64,000 nucleotides of DNA from Synechococcus sp. CS-1332 (GCF_025127995.1 NZ_JAHLYP010000014.1:47718-111717); one strand, 5' to 3'; counted from the first letter of the stretch, positions 34,471 through 43,059 are shown. Made by a program: numbers and translations. The notes: generated by a model not told the origin, from the sequence alone.

Positions 34471-35238
34471 TCAGAGCAGGGAGCCATCCAGGCTGCGCAG
34501 ACGGCCTGCCAGCTCCTCACGCAACTCAAGAAAGGGTTGGGACACCCTCAGGTGGCGCAGATCGGAACGGTCCAGCCGCACATCAACGGTATGAACGATC
34601 CTGCCCGGCCGCGGCGCCATGATGTGTACCGTGCCGGCGAGGAGCAGGGCTTCCTCGATGTCGTGGGTGATCAGCAGGGCCGTGAGTCCTGTGGTCTTCC
34701 AGAGGTCGTGGAGGAATTCCTGCATCGATTCCCTGATCTGCAAATCCAGGGCCCCGAACGGTTCATCCAGCAGCAGCACCTTCGGCTCGGTGGCCAGGGC
34801 CCGGGCGATGGCCACCCGCTGCTGCATGCCTCCGGAGAGTTCCCTCGGCAGCAGGCGGGCCGCATCGGCCAGGCCCACCACGTCGAGGAAGTAGGCGGTC
34901 CGCTCCCGGATCTCCGCCTTGCCCCTGCCCTGGAGCGACAGCCCGAAGGCGACGTTCTGGGCGGCCGTGAGCCAGGGATAGAGGCTGTATTTCTGGAACA
35001 CCATGCCCCGGTCGGAGCCAGGGCGCCGCACCAGCTCGCCGTCGAGATGGATGCTGCCCGCGCTGGGCCGCTCCAGACCGGCGATCAGACGCATGACGGT
35101 GGATTTGCCGGATCCAGAGCTCCCCACCAAGGCCATGAACTGGCCCGAAACCAATTCGAAACTGATGTCCTGGAGCACGAGCTTGCAATCTCGCCCCTCG
35201 CCGAAGCTCTTGGAGACGTTGGAAACCTGTAGATGCAT
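34471..35238 (-). CDS. ABC transporter ATP-binding protein (nitrate/taurine type, probable guanidine uptake)
   Basis: 255 residues. Walker A VGSSGSGKSTVMRL, Q-loop VFQKYSLYPWLTAAQNV, signature LSGGMQQRVAIARALA and Walker B KVLLLDEPFGALD are intact. It belongs to the SsuB/TauB/NrtD group. Partner permease ends 6 bases upstream and the binding protein precedes it. The operon context points to guanidine or a related cation as the substrate. Confidence 0.92.
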   Translation of the reverse strand: MHLQVSNVSKSFGEGRDCKLVLQDISFELVSGQFMALVGSSGSGKSTVMRLIAGLERPSAGSIHLDGELVRRPGSDRGMVFQKYSLYPWLTAAQNVAFGLSLQGRGKAEIRERTAYFLDVVGLADAARLLPRELSGGMQQRVAIARALATEPKVLLLDEPFGALDLQIRESMQEFLHDLWKTTGLTALLITHDIEEALLLAGTVHIMAPRPGRIVHTVDVRLDRSDLRHLRVSQPFLELREELAGRLRSLDGSLL

Positions 35239-35244
35239 GGAATT

Positions 35245-36030
35245 TCAGTTAGCCCAGGAACAGGCCCGTCGCATCAGAAACCGGAAGCCGAGATCGATGA
35301 GTAGACCGATCAGTCCGATCACGATCAGGCCCACGAAGATCTCATCGGTGCGCAGGAATCTCTGGGCCAGGCTGATGCGCTTACCCAGGCCCTCGTTGGC
35401 CGCCACCAGTTCAGCAACGATCACGAGATTCCAGGCCGACGCCATGTTGATCCGGTAGGTGTCGAGTACCTGCGGGGCGACGAAGGGCGCCACCACCCTT
35501 GTAAGGATCGGCAAGCCACGGCCCCCGAGAGTGAGGGCCGTTTCCACCAGTTCGGAGGGAACAAACTTCACCGCATCCATGATCATCAAGGTGTTAAAGA
35601 AGAAGGTGCCGATGAAAATGAGCATCACCTTCGGGAGCTCTTCCAAACCGAAATAGATGATCAGTAGAGGGATGAAGGCTGGTGCCGGCATGTAGCGGAT
35701 CAGAGCCATGAGGGGCTCTAGAAAGTTGCAGATCGTGCGATTCGTGCCCATGGCAATGCCGATCGGCAAGGCCAGACCGGCGGAGATCATGAAACCCAGA
35801 AACACCCTCCTGATACTGGCAACGGCGTCCGCCACCAGAATCCCTCGCTGAAACTGCTCAGTCCCCGCCAACCAAACTGCACCAGGCCCCGGCAGGAAAA
35901 GCTTGTCGACCAAGCCGCTGGAGGTGACCAGAAGCCACACTCCAAAAACCGTGAGGATGCCCAATACTCCCAGAACCCAGGGGTGGGAGAAAATGCGGCG
36001 CAGGGCGGAAGACCAGGCCATGGTGGTCAA
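35245..36030 (-). CDS. ABC transporter permease (nitrate/taurine type)
   Basis: 261 residues with about six membrane segments (WVLGVLGILTVFGVWLLV, VFLGFMISAGLALPIGIAMG, FIPLLIIYFGLEELPKVMLIFIGTFF and others). The EAA-type loop is near YRINMASAWNLVIVAELVAANEGLG, typical of SsuC/TauC permeases. Its start overlaps the stop of the binding-protein gene (ATGA, 36027-36030), so they are coupled. Confidence 0.92.
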   Translation of the reverse strand: MTTMAWSSALRRIFSHPWVLGVLGILTVFGVWLLVTSSGLVDKLFLPGPGAVWLAGTEQFQRGILVADAVASIRRVFLGFMISAGLALPIGIAMGTNRTICNFLEPLMALIRYMPAPAFIPLLIIYFGLEELPKVMLIFIGTFFFNTLMIMDAVKFVPSELVETALTLGGRGLPILTRVVAPFVAPQVLDTYRINMASAWNLVIVAELVAANEGLGKRISLAQRFLRTDEIFVGLIVIGLIGLLIDLGFRFLMRRACSWAN

Positions 36031-37037
36031 GGAGCGTTGTTGACAAACTGGGAATTCAGCAGGTTGGTCAGGTCAGGTTTGCCCTTGGCCAGGCCCGTCT
36101 CCACCAGGAAGACGCTGATCTGCTCGGCGGCGTAGGGCAGCGACAGCATTGTGGTCCCCTGTTTGAAGTTGCTGCGGTTCTCCTCGAGGGTCTGAATCGT
36201 GGTGCCGGCGTTGTATTCCTTGAACTCAGCCTCGCTGACACCGGAGCGCTCCACCAGGATCGGCAGGGTGCCGGTTGGATCGTCCTTGATGGTCTTGAGC
36301 GTGGCGAACCAGGCGTTGACGATCTTCTGGACTTTCTCGGGATTCTTGGCGACGAACTCCGTGCGGCAGACGAGCAGATCGCTGATCGCGCCTGGATGGT
36401 CCTTGGAAGTGGCGAGGGCCCTGCTGCCCGGTCGCTTCAGGGCCTGGGTGGTGAAAGGGGCGTAGACGCCCGCCGCATCCACCCTGCCGGCGGAGAAGGC
36501 CGCTGCGGCGGCGCCGGTTTCCAGGGGGACGAAGGTGATGTCCTTGGCGGAAAGACCCGCGTCCTTGAGCACCTTCAACAACAGGAAGTGGTCGACCGTG
36601 CCTTCTTCGGCGGCGACCTTCTTGCCCTTCAGGCCTGGAATCGAGGTGATTTCCGCCGCGGCGATGATCTGGTCATTGCCCGTGGAGAAATCGTTCTGCA
36701 GCACCACCTGCAGGTCGGCACCGCCAGCCACGGAACTGATGGTGTCGTTCAAGGTCTGGCTGTTGCAGTCGAGCTGGCCGGCGTTGAGGGCGTTGATCGA
36801 GTCGAGGTAGCCATCAAACCACTGCATCGAGGCCGCCACGCCTTCGGCCTTGAACAGCTCCTTGACCTCGGTGACCTTCCAGGGGAACCAGCCCGGCCAG
36901 GCGCTGTAGCCGATTTTCACGGGCGCTTCCTGGCTCACCGGTTGCTGGCAACCGGCCAGCAATCCTCCCCCGAGGGTGGCCATAAGGACCAGGGAAATGG
37001 CCCGGCGTTGACGACGGAAGAAGGAGGGTTTCAACAT
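36027..37037 (-). CDS. ABC transporter substrate-binding lipoprotein
   Basis: 336 residues. Lipoprotein signal peptide with lipobox LLAGC, following a basic start (MLKPSFFRRQRRAIS). The mature part is of the SsuA/NrtT type: VKIGYSAWPGWFPW, DGYLDSINALNAGQLDCNSQTLND, GKKVAAEEGTVDHFLLLKVLKDAG. Captures the substrate outside the membrane for the permease/ATPase that follow. The riboswitch context suggests guanidine. Confidence 0.9.
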   Translation of the reverse strand: MLKPSFFRRQRRAISLVLMATLGGGLLAGCQQPVSQEAPVKIGYSAWPGWFPWKVTEVKELFKAEGVAASMQWFDGYLDSINALNAGQLDCNSQTLNDTISSVAGGADLQVVLQNDFSTGNDQIIAAAEITSIPGLKGKKVAAEEGTVDHFLLLKVLKDAGLSAKDITFVPLETGAAAAAFSAGRVDAAGVYAPFTTQALKRPGSRALATSKDHPGAISDLLVCRTEFVAKNPEKVQKIVNAWFATLKTIKDDPTGTLPILVERSGVSEAEFKEYNAGTTIQTLEENRSNFKQGTTMLSLPYAAEQISVFLVETGLAKGKPDLTNLLNSQFVNNAP

Positions 37038-37163
37038 CAGGAGATTCGGGGAAAGGATGGCGTCTGGAGATGGGGCTCAGGGCTGACTTCGGCGTTTTGG
37101 CCAATCACTCCGAGCGATGGTGTTCGCGGGGGTGGTGATTGTTGAAGCGCCTTTGAGAGGGGG

Positions 37164-38528
37164 TCAGAAGAACTCCAGATAACGTTGCTGTTCCCATTCG
37201 GAAACGGCGGAGTGGTAGGACTCCCACTCTTCACGTTTGTAGGTGATAAACGCCTTGAACATGGCATCACCGAATACGCTTTCGGCAAGTGGATCCCGGG
37301 CGAATGCCTCGACGGCCTCACCGAGGGTTCGCGGCAGCATGGTCAGGCCGCGTTCGGCCCGTTCCGCTGCGCTGAGTGTGTAGGCATTGACCAGATTGGG
37401 CGCGCCGGGATCGAGTTCTTCGCGGATCCCTTCCAGCCCGGCCGCGAGCATCAGGGCGGCGCCAAGATAGGGGTTGCAGGAAATGTCGGCAGCTCGGCAT
37501 TCCACCCTTCCTCCGGGTGAGGGAATGCGCAGCATATTGGTGCGATTGTTGTTCCCGTAGCAAACGAAGATCGGTGCCCAGGTGAATCCTGACATGCTCC
37601 CCTGGGCCACCAGCCGCTTGTAGCTGTTGACCGTGGGCGCGATCACCGCACAAATGGCAGGCGCGTGGCGGAGCACGCCGGCGATGAAGTGCTCTGCCAG
37701 CCGTGTGACCTTCCCCGGGGTGGCCTCGGGGGTGGCGAACAGGTTGGCACCCGTCTGCCCATCCGCCAGGGACATGTTGAAGTGGGCGCCGCTGCCGGTG
37801 CGATCGCCGAAGGGTTTGGGCATGAACGTGGCCAGCAGGCCATGGCGATGGGCGATCTCCTTGGCCATGAGCTTGAAGAAGGTCAGCCGATCGGCCATGG
37901 TGAGAACTTCGGCGTAATCGAAGTCGGTTTCGAACTGGCCAGGGCCATCTTCATGATCGAAGGAATAGACCCCCCAGCCCAGATCGTTCATCGCCTGCAC
38001 CAGTTCGTCCAGCCAGGGCAGGTTGTCAAGCAGGCCGCGCACGTCGTAGGCCGGTTTGTCGAGGGTGTCGCGATCGCTGTAGGGAACCCAGCCACCCGCC
38101 GCCCCCTTCTTGAGCACGAAGAACTCGGTCTCGATGCCTAGGTTGAAGCGGAAGCCCATGGCGGCGGCTTCCTGGCGGACACGGCCGAGGATGTGGCGGC
38201 TGCAGGCGTCGAAGGGCTGGCCGTGCAGGTGCAGGTCACTGGCGAACCAGGCCACCTCCCGCTGCCAGGGCAGCACCGTGACACTGGCGGGATCGGGGAC
38301 GGCGGCCACCTCGTCATCGCTCACCTCCTGGGGAACGCCGTCGAGGGCCGCCCCGGTGAACAATTCGGAGCCGGCCATCATCTGGGCCAGATGCTCCAGG
38401 GGCACGGCCTTGGCCTTGCTCACCCCGTGCAGATCGACGAAGCTCGCCAGGGCGTAGCGGACGCCTTTGGCCCGCAGGTCGGCCTGCAGGGCTGCGGTCG
38501 GGTCGGAGGCTGGATGCTGGTGGCTCAT
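37164..38528 (-). CDS. glnT: GlnT-type glutamine synthetase-like ligase, copy 2 (guanidine operon)
   Basis: 454 residues. GS motifs: GIETEFFVLKKG, FDHEDGPGQFETDFDYAEVLTMADR, PKPFGDRTGSGAHFNMSLAD, YGNNNRTNMLRIPSPGGRVECR. Family annotated as type III glutamate-ammonia ligase. Its ATG overlaps the hypB stop by one base (TGATG). In the guanidine operon it could capture ammonia released by the hydrolase, or couple glutamate to an amine; both are inference. Copy 1 at 28875 is its clear paralogue. Confidence 0.88.
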   Translation of the reverse strand: MSHQHPASDPTAALQADLRAKGVRYALASFVDLHGVSKAKAVPLEHLAQMMAGSELFTGAALDGVPQEVSDDEVAAVPDPASVTVLPWQREVAWFASDLHLHGQPFDACSRHILGRVRQEAAAMGFRFNLGIETEFFVLKKGAAGGWVPYSDRDTLDKPAYDVRGLLDNLPWLDELVQAMNDLGWGVYSFDHEDGPGQFETDFDYAEVLTMADRLTFFKLMAKEIAHRHGLLATFMPKPFGDRTGSGAHFNMSLADGQTGANLFATPEATPGKVTRLAEHFIAGVLRHAPAICAVIAPTVNSYKRLVAQGSMSGFTWAPIFVCYGNNNRTNMLRIPSPGGRVECRAADISCNPYLGAALMLAAGLEGIREELDPGAPNLVNAYTLSAAERAERGLTMLPRTLGEAVEAFARDPLAESVFGDAMFKAFITYKREEWESYHSAVSEWEQQRYLEFF

Positions 38529-39229
38529 CAGGCGTGGATCAGGGCGGGGGTGGATTGAATGGTGTTCAGCTGGGCGCCGAGCCAGTCGTGCCAGGCGTCG
38601 AAGCCCTCGCCGCTGGTCGCGGAGAGGCGGAACACGGCGGTGTGGGGGTTCACTAGGCGGATGTGGGCTTCGATCCGCTCCACATCCACCGGCAGGTGGG
38701 GCAGCAGATCGACCTTGGTGATCAGCACGCAGTCGGCTTCCCGGAACATGACCGGGTACTTGAGCGGCTTGTCGTCGCCCTCGGTGACGCTCAGGAGCGC
38801 CACCTTGCGATGCTCACCGATGGCGAATTCGGCGGGGCAGACCAGGTTTCCCACGTTCTCCACCCAGAGCAGATCCAGTCCGGCCGGATCCAGCCGCTGC
38901 AGCAGCAGTTTCAATCCGCCGCTCACCATGGCGGCATCGAGGTGGCAGGCCCGGCCGGTGGTGATCGGCACCACCGGAATCCCCACGGCCTCCAGCCGCT
39001 CGGCATCGAGCAGGGTGGTCATGTCGCCTTCGAGCACGGCCATGGCCCAGCGGCTGGAGAGGGCAGCGAGGCTGCGCTCAAGGAGCGAGGTCTTGCCGGC
39101 GCCTGGGCTGCTCATCACGTTGAGGCAGAGCAGGTTCCAGGCGTCGAAGTGCGCGCGGTTGTGGTCGGCCCGGTGCTGGTTGGCCGCCAGCAGGTTGAGG
39201 CCGAGGCTGTCTTCTAGGGGCATGTGCAT
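38528..39229 (-). CDS. HypB-like nickel-insertion GTPase of the guanidine hydrolase
   Basis: 233 residues. G1/Walker [16 protein letters not shown], then [51 protein letters not shown] and [10 protein letters not shown]. It lacks the His-rich N-terminus of some HypB proteins. In Synechocystis the neighbouring HypA- and HypB-like proteins load nickel into the guanidine hydrolase; the same gene order here supports that role rather than hydrogenase maturation, for which no genes are present. Confidence 0.92.
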   Translation of the reverse strand: MHMPLEDSLGLNLLAANQHRADHNRAHFDAWNLLCLNVMSSPGAGKTSLLERSLAALSSRWAMAVLEGDMTTLLDAERLEAVGIPVVPITTGRACHLDAAMVSGGLKLLLQRLDPAGLDLLWVENVGNLVCPAEFAIGEHRKVALLSVTEGDDKPLKYPVMFREADCVLITKVDLLPHLPVDVERIEAHIRLVNPHTAVFRLSATSGEGFDAWHDWLGAQLNTIQSTPALIHA

Positions 39230-39235
39230 GGCGGA

Positions 39236-39637
39236 TCAGCAGGCGGGGGTGGGGCAGGGTGCGGTGGGCGGTGTGGTGGCGGTCTCGAAGCCGTAGGCGA
39301 CGGAGCGGATCCGCAGCTCGCGGCCGCTGACGATCTCCTCCATCGGGTGCCGGCAGCAGGGGGAGCGGAAACCGTCGGTTGGCTCGGGGCTGTAGGTGGC
39401 CTGGCAACGGACGCAGCGCCCCACCAGGAGCACCGACTCGATCACCAGTTCGGACCCGTCGAGCCAGGTGCCCTTGACGGCATCGGACCAGGTGACCACC
39501 AGCTGGTCGGGTTCGACGCAGGTGAAGGTGCCCACCTCGAGGTGGACCCGATCCACCCGGGGCAGCCGGGGGGCGTGCTGCTGCTTCCATTCGTGCATGG
39601 AAAGGAGCAGGCAGCGGGTCATGTCGACTTCGTGCAC
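39236..39637 (-). CDS. HypA-like nickel chaperone of the guanidine hydrolase
   Basis: 133 residues. The N-terminal MHEVDMTRCLL carries His2, the nickel ligand of HypA. The zinc site is CVRCQATY and CCRHPMEEI. It ends with a Thr/Pro/Cys-rich tail (TTPPTAPCPTPAC) longer than in most HypA. Located 4 bases after the hydrolase stop and 6 before hypB, a tight operon. Confidence 0.9.
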   Translation of the reverse strand: MHEVDMTRCLLLSMHEWKQQHAPRLPRVDRVHLEVGTFTCVEPDQLVVTWSDAVKGTWLDGSELVIESVLLVGRCVRCQATYSPEPTDGFRSPCCRHPMEEIVSGRELRIRSVAYGFETATTPPTAPCPTPAC

Positions 39638-39641
39638 GCCC

Positions 39642-40856
39642 CTATCTCCAGGCGCGGTCGACCTGCATGTTGCAGTCGCTGTGCAGCCAGGCAGGGACCG
39701 CCTTGCGGGGCAGCTGGCCGCTCACCACGAGGTGGGCCATGGTGTCGCAGATGACCCGGGTGGCCATCAGGGAGGTCATGTCGCTGACGTCGTAGGGGGG
39801 GGAGACCTCCACCACCTCAAGGCCGCAGACCGGCACGTTGCGCACGATCAGCTCCAGCAGCTTGAGGGCTTCACGTGGTAGCAGCCCCCCCGGCTCGGGC
39901 CAGCCGGTTCCCGGCACGAAACCGGCATCGATGCAGTCGATGTCGAAGGAGATGTAGACGCAGTCGGTGCCGTCGGTGGCCCGTTCGATGGCGAACTTGG
40001 CCGCCGCCTCCAGACCCATGTCGCAGATGTCGGTGACGGTGAGCACGTTGGTGCCCCGCTCACGGCAGACCTTCACCCCTTCGCGCGGCACCTGCCAGCC
40101 GCCGATGCCCAGCTGCACCAGGTTCTGGGCCGGGGCATTGTCCATGTTGGTCGCATGGAACCACGGGGTGGTGTGCATGCGTTCGTCGAGGTCGGTCTCC
40201 TGGGTGTCGACGTGGCGATCGAAGTGAATGATGCCCACCTTCTTGTCGCCGAGATGGCGGCAGACGCCCCGGACGGTGGGGAAGCCGATCGAGTGGTCGC
40301 CGCCCAGGATGATCGGGAAGGCCCCGCTGGCGAAGACGTGGGCGATGCCCTTGGAGATCTGGTCGAAGCTCTTTTCGTTGTTGGCGGGGATGGTGAAGAT
40401 GTCACCCACGTCGCAGAGGGTGATCTGCTCCCGTAGGTCGACCCCCATTTCGTAGTTGTAGGGGGTGTACAGGGCCGAAATGCGCCGAATGCCCTGGGGG
40501 CCGAAGCGCGTGCCGGGGCGGTAGGTGGTGCCGCTGTCGTGGGGAACGCCCACCACCGCCACGTCGAATTCCCCGACCCGGTTCACGTCCTCGAGGTAGG
40601 GAGCCTTCATGAAGGTGTTGATGCCGGCGTAGTGGGGCAGCTCGCCGCGGGAGAAGGTGGAGATGCGCCGGTCGACGATGCTGCTGGCAGCCTCCAGTCC
40701 ATAGCGAAGGCCCTGGTCGACCTCCTGCTGCCAGCCCGTCAGGGGGAGGGCCGCTTCCTTCTCCAGGGCCCTGGCCCCTTCACTGCCAGCCGGGTGAATA
40801 CCCCGATCAAAGGCGTCGGCCGCATCGGCCGCGCTGCCGCTGGACGGTTCGATCAT
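39642..40856 (-). CDS. gdmH: Ni-dependent guanidine hydrolase (arginase/ureohydrolase family)
   Basis: 404 residues from ATG 40856 (MIEPSSGSAADAAD); the frame is open to 40985 but that part is riboswitch. Hydrolyses guanidine to urea and ammonium. Metal ligands: His188 (GGDHSIG), Asp213/His215/Asp217 (FDRHVDT) and Asp305/Asp307 (SFDIDCID). The extended N-terminus, WFHATNMDNAPAQNLVQLGIGGW and GTGWPEPGGLLPREA are like the Synechocystis guanidine hydrolase Sll1077 and unlike plain agmatinases. Guanidine-I riboswitch upstream and nickel chaperones downstream make the call strong. Confidence 0.93.
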   Translation of the reverse strand: MIEPSSGSAADAADAFDRGIHPAGSEGARALEKEAALPLTGWQQEVDQGLRYGLEAASSIVDRRISTFSRGELPHYAGINTFMKAPYLEDVNRVGEFDVAVVGVPHDSGTTYRPGTRFGPQGIRRISALYTPYNYEMGVDLREQITLCDVGDIFTIPANNEKSFDQISKGIAHVFASGAFPIILGGDHSIGFPTVRGVCRHLGDKKVGIIHFDRHVDTQETDLDERMHTTPWFHATNMDNAPAQNLVQLGIGGWQVPREGVKVCRERGTNVLTVTDICDMGLEAAAKFAIERATDGTDCVYISFDIDCIDAGFVPGTGWPEPGGLLPREALKLLELIVRNVPVCGLEVVEVSPPYDVSDMTSLMATRVICDTMAHLVVSGQLPRKAVPAWLHSDCNMQVDRAWR

Positions 40857-40879
40857 GCAGACCTCTGGGCACGGTGGGA

Positions 40880-41045
40880 ATGGGGCGGTCTCCCGGGCTT
40901 TTATCCCTCCGTGCCATTCACTGCTGAGGACGTGATGTCCCCGGAACAGCGAATGCGCTCCTCTCGGACCAGACATCCATTCCATTGCCGGCAGTGCCAG
41001 CGTTGGTGGACCGGAACCCTAGAAGCAACTTCCGCTTTCGGATGC
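40880..41045 (-). promoter_or_regulatory. Guanidine-I (ykkC) riboswitch
   Basis: On the minus strand the conserved elements occur in order: CTAGGGTTCCGG (41022-41011), CTGGTCCGAGAGG (40972-40960), then ACGGAGGGATAAAAGCCC (40915-40895) and GGGAGACC (40894-40887). These match the guanidine-I aptamer. The coding start of the hydrolase follows about 25 bases later. AGACC of the aptamer 3' end can pair with GGTCT (40863-40859) that includes part of the ribosome binding site, suggesting translational control (inference). Confidence 0.93.
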
Positions 41046-41069
41046 TGAAGCCCCTTGGGACTAACTGTT

Positions 41070-41083
41070 GTGACGGTTGCTAC
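41070..41083 (-). promoter_or_regulatory. Candidate NtcA site upstream of the guanidine operon
   Basis: On the minus strand GTA-N8-CAC, one mismatch from GTA-N8-TAC, about 50 bases upstream of the first conserved riboswitch element. Nitrogen control of guanidine use would make sense, but a single mismatched match of this kind occurs often by chance. Confidence 0.3.
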
Positions 41084-41101
41084 CGGATCAATCCGATCGG
41101 C

Positions 41102-41380
41102 TCAGGTGGGGCAGGGGAGACCGGCCGCCTTGCGGTTGGTTTCGCGCCGCAGCAACAGAAAGAGGTAGTCGGGGTCCTTGTACTGGCTCGGCAGGCATTG
41201 GTGCAATTGCTCGAGGCGGTGCCAGCAGACCGTGCGCTGGATCTTCTTCAGGGTTCGTCCTTCGCGGACCAGAAGGCGCAGGGCCTTGCAGTACATCGAA
41301 TAGTTGGCCTCCAGTTCACCGATGGTGACTTTCGGAATCGTGGCCTTCGGCAGGGACGCTGGAAGCGATCGGGCGCTCAT
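41102..41380 (-). CDS. Small conserved protein with YC...REG-LK-QRTVCW motif, second copy
   Basis: 92 residues. MSARSLPASLPKATIPKVTI, then ANYSMYCKALRLLVREGR, LKKIQRTVCWHRLEQLHQC and YKDPDYLFLLLRRE. Clearly a paralogue of the protein at 19947-20213. Lies upstream of the riboswitch of the guanidine operon on the same strand. Function unknown. Confidence 0.75.
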   Translation of the reverse strand: MSARSLPASLPKATIPKVTIGELEANYSMYCKALRLLVREGRTLKKIQRTVCWHRLEQLHQCLPSQYKDPDYLFLLLRRETNRKAAGLPCPT

Positions 41381-41606
41381 CGGCCATCCTTCGGGGCAGG
41401 CCCCGCAGAGATCGTTTCACTCTCGTTCATGGCCGGCCATCGCGCGCCCCCCAAACGGGGACATTGCCGCTGGACGCACCGCTAGGGGACCGCTGCTGTC
41501 GGCTGTGCCGATGGTCTGACCGTGGGGTTTCGCTGACCAGAACGCCGCGCCGGTGCTGCGTCCCTTCCGATTCAGTTAAGGTTTTGGCAACGGATCAACA
41601 CTCGGC

Positions 41607-41765
41607 ATGAACGCAGACCATCCCGTTCTGAATGCGCTGCTGGAGCAGCTCCGCTCCCTCAATGAGCAATACACCTGTCTCCCCAACGAGATCAACCGCT
41701 ACAGGGTTGTGCGGCAAGAGCAGCTGATCGCCCAGTGGGCCCCAGGCTTCAGCGTTGCTGCCTGA
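41607..41765 (+). CDS. Small protein, 52 aa, tandem copy 1
   Basis: Reads from ATG 41607 (MNADHPVLNALLEQLRSLNE) to TGA 41765. The C-terminal half is NRYRVVRQEQLIAQWAPG. A second gene of the same length and similar sequence follows 70 bases later, which makes chance very unlikely. No signal peptide or membrane segment. Function unknown. Confidence 0.72.
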   Translation: MNADHPVLNALLEQLRSLNEQYTCLPNEINRYRVVRQEQLIAQWAPGFSVAA

Positions 41766-41835
41766 GCGGCCCACAGCCCACAATCCCTGCATTGATTAAT
41801 TTCCAATAAGATATCGATACTTCTCTGGCGAGGCC

Positions 41836-41994
41836 ATGAACAAAAATCATCCCGTCTACCACTCGCTGGTCTCCAGGCTTGAGAGCCTCAAGGATCAGTA
41901 CCGGCGCAATCCCTGCGAGACAAGCCGCTATCGGCTGGTACGACAGGAGCAGTTGATCGCCCAGTGGGTCCAGACCTCCGATTTTCCCACCTGA
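41836..41994 (+). CDS. Small protein, 52 aa, tandem copy 2
   Basis: Reads from ATG 41836 (MNKNHPVYHSLVSRLESLKD) to TGA 41994. It shares HPV at residues 5-7, a central QY and SRYRLVRQEQLIAQW with copy 1. An AT-richer promoter-like stretch (TTGATTAATTTCCAATAAGATA) lies just upstream near 41793-41814. Tandem duplication with divergence; function unknown. Confidence 0.72.
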   Translation: MNKNHPVYHSLVSRLESLKDQYRRNPCETSRYRLVRQEQLIAQWVQTSDFPT

Positions 41995-42096
41995 GGGTGA
42001 GTCAGCGACGTTGCCCATTTGTCTCAGGGTGACCATTGTTGCCGTCTCTCGGCCGTGGATGGGCTATTCCGTCAACAGCTCACCTTCCACACTGGC

Positions 42097-43059
42097 ATGG
42101 GTAAGAAAGACAAAAGTGGTGCCAAGGTCAAGGCCGACACGTCCAAGGCGCTGAGCGGCAAGGTTAAGTCCGAAAAAAAATCGGGCAATGGCCACCGATC
42201 CGGGGGGATCAGTGAGTCGGATCTCTACCACCCCTCACCCTTTTTCGACGACCTCGCCACCCATCCAGAAGGACGTCCCACCAAGCTGGATCGGAAGTTC
42301 TACGAGAAGGAACTGGCCCGGCTGCAGGTGGAACTGGTGAAGATGCAGTACTGGGTGAAGCATGTGGGCTACCGCATGATCCTGCTGTTTGAAGGCCGTG
42401 ACGCCGCCGGCAAGGGCGGCACCATCAAGCGCATCACCGAGCCCCTCAACCCCCGCGGCTGCAACGTGGTCGCCCTGGGCACCCCCTCCGACCAGCAGAA
42501 GTCCCAGTGGTACTTCCAGCGCTACGTCGAGAATTTCCCTTCGGCCGGGGAGATCGTTCTGTTCGACCGGAGCTGGTACAACCGGGCCGGTGTCGAGAAG
42601 GTGATGGGGTTCTGCGCGCCGGAGCAGGTGGAGGAGTTCATGCTGTCCTGTCCGGAATTCGAGCGCATGCTCGTGCGCAGCGGCATCACCCTGATCAAGT
42701 ACTGGTTCTCGGTCAGCGACGACGAGCAGGAGATCCGGTTCCGCTCCCGCCTCGAGGATCCCGCCCGGCGCTGGAAGCTCAGCCCGATGGACCTGGAATC
42801 CCGCGATCGCTGGGTGGAGTTCTCCCGTGCCAAGGACGAGATGTTTGCCCACACCAACATCCCGGAAGCTCCCTGGTTCACGGTGGAGGCCAATGACAAG
42901 CGGCGGGCCAGGCTCAACTGCATCCGTCACCTGCTCAGCAAGGTCCCCTACGAGGACATGACCCCGGCGGCGATCGAATTGCCCCCCCGCAAGAGCGGTG
43001 GCGATTACCAGCGCCCCCCGATGAACGAGCAGTTCTTCGTCCCCAACGCCTATCTCTGA
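42097..43059 (+). CDS. ppk2: Polyphosphate kinase 2
   Basis: 320 residues from ATG 42097 (MGKKDKSGAKVKADTSK); an upstream in-frame ATG at 42019 adds 26 poorly conserved residues. Lys-rich start, then the PPK2 core: Walker A LFEGRDAAGKGGTIKR, GTPSDQQKSQWYFQRY, Walker B VLFDRSWYNRAGVEKVMGF, RSRLEDPARRWKLSPMD and TNIPEAPWFTVEANDKRRARLN. Single-domain PPK2 enzymes phosphorylate nucleoside mono- or diphosphates with polyphosphate. Confidence 0.94.
   Translation: MGKKDKSGAKVKADTSKALSGKVKSEKKSGNGHRSGGISESDLYHPSPFFDDLATHPEGRPTKLDRKFYEKELARLQVELVKMQYWVKHVGYRMILLFEGRDAAGKGGTIKRITEPLNPRGCNVVALGTPSDQQKSQWYFQRYVENFPSAGEIVLFDRSWYNRAGVEKVMGFCAPEQVEEFMLSCPEFERMLVRSGITLIKYWFSVSDDEQEIRFRSRLEDPARRWKLSPMDLESRDRWVEFSRAKDEMFAHTNIPEAPWFTVEANDKRRARLNCIRHLLSKVPYEDMTPAAIELPPRKSGGDYQRPPMNEQFFVPNAYL

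Noticed and set aside
38528..39637. Hydrogenase maturation locus (hypA, hypB)
   Set aside because: No hydrogenase or other hyp genes are present; the genes are in the guanidine hydrolase operon.
39642..40985. Simple agmatinase or arginase reading, with the longer start at 40985
   Set aside because: The riboswitch, HypA/HypB neighbours and GdmH-type sequence favour guanidine hydrolase, and the first 43 codons lie in the riboswitch.
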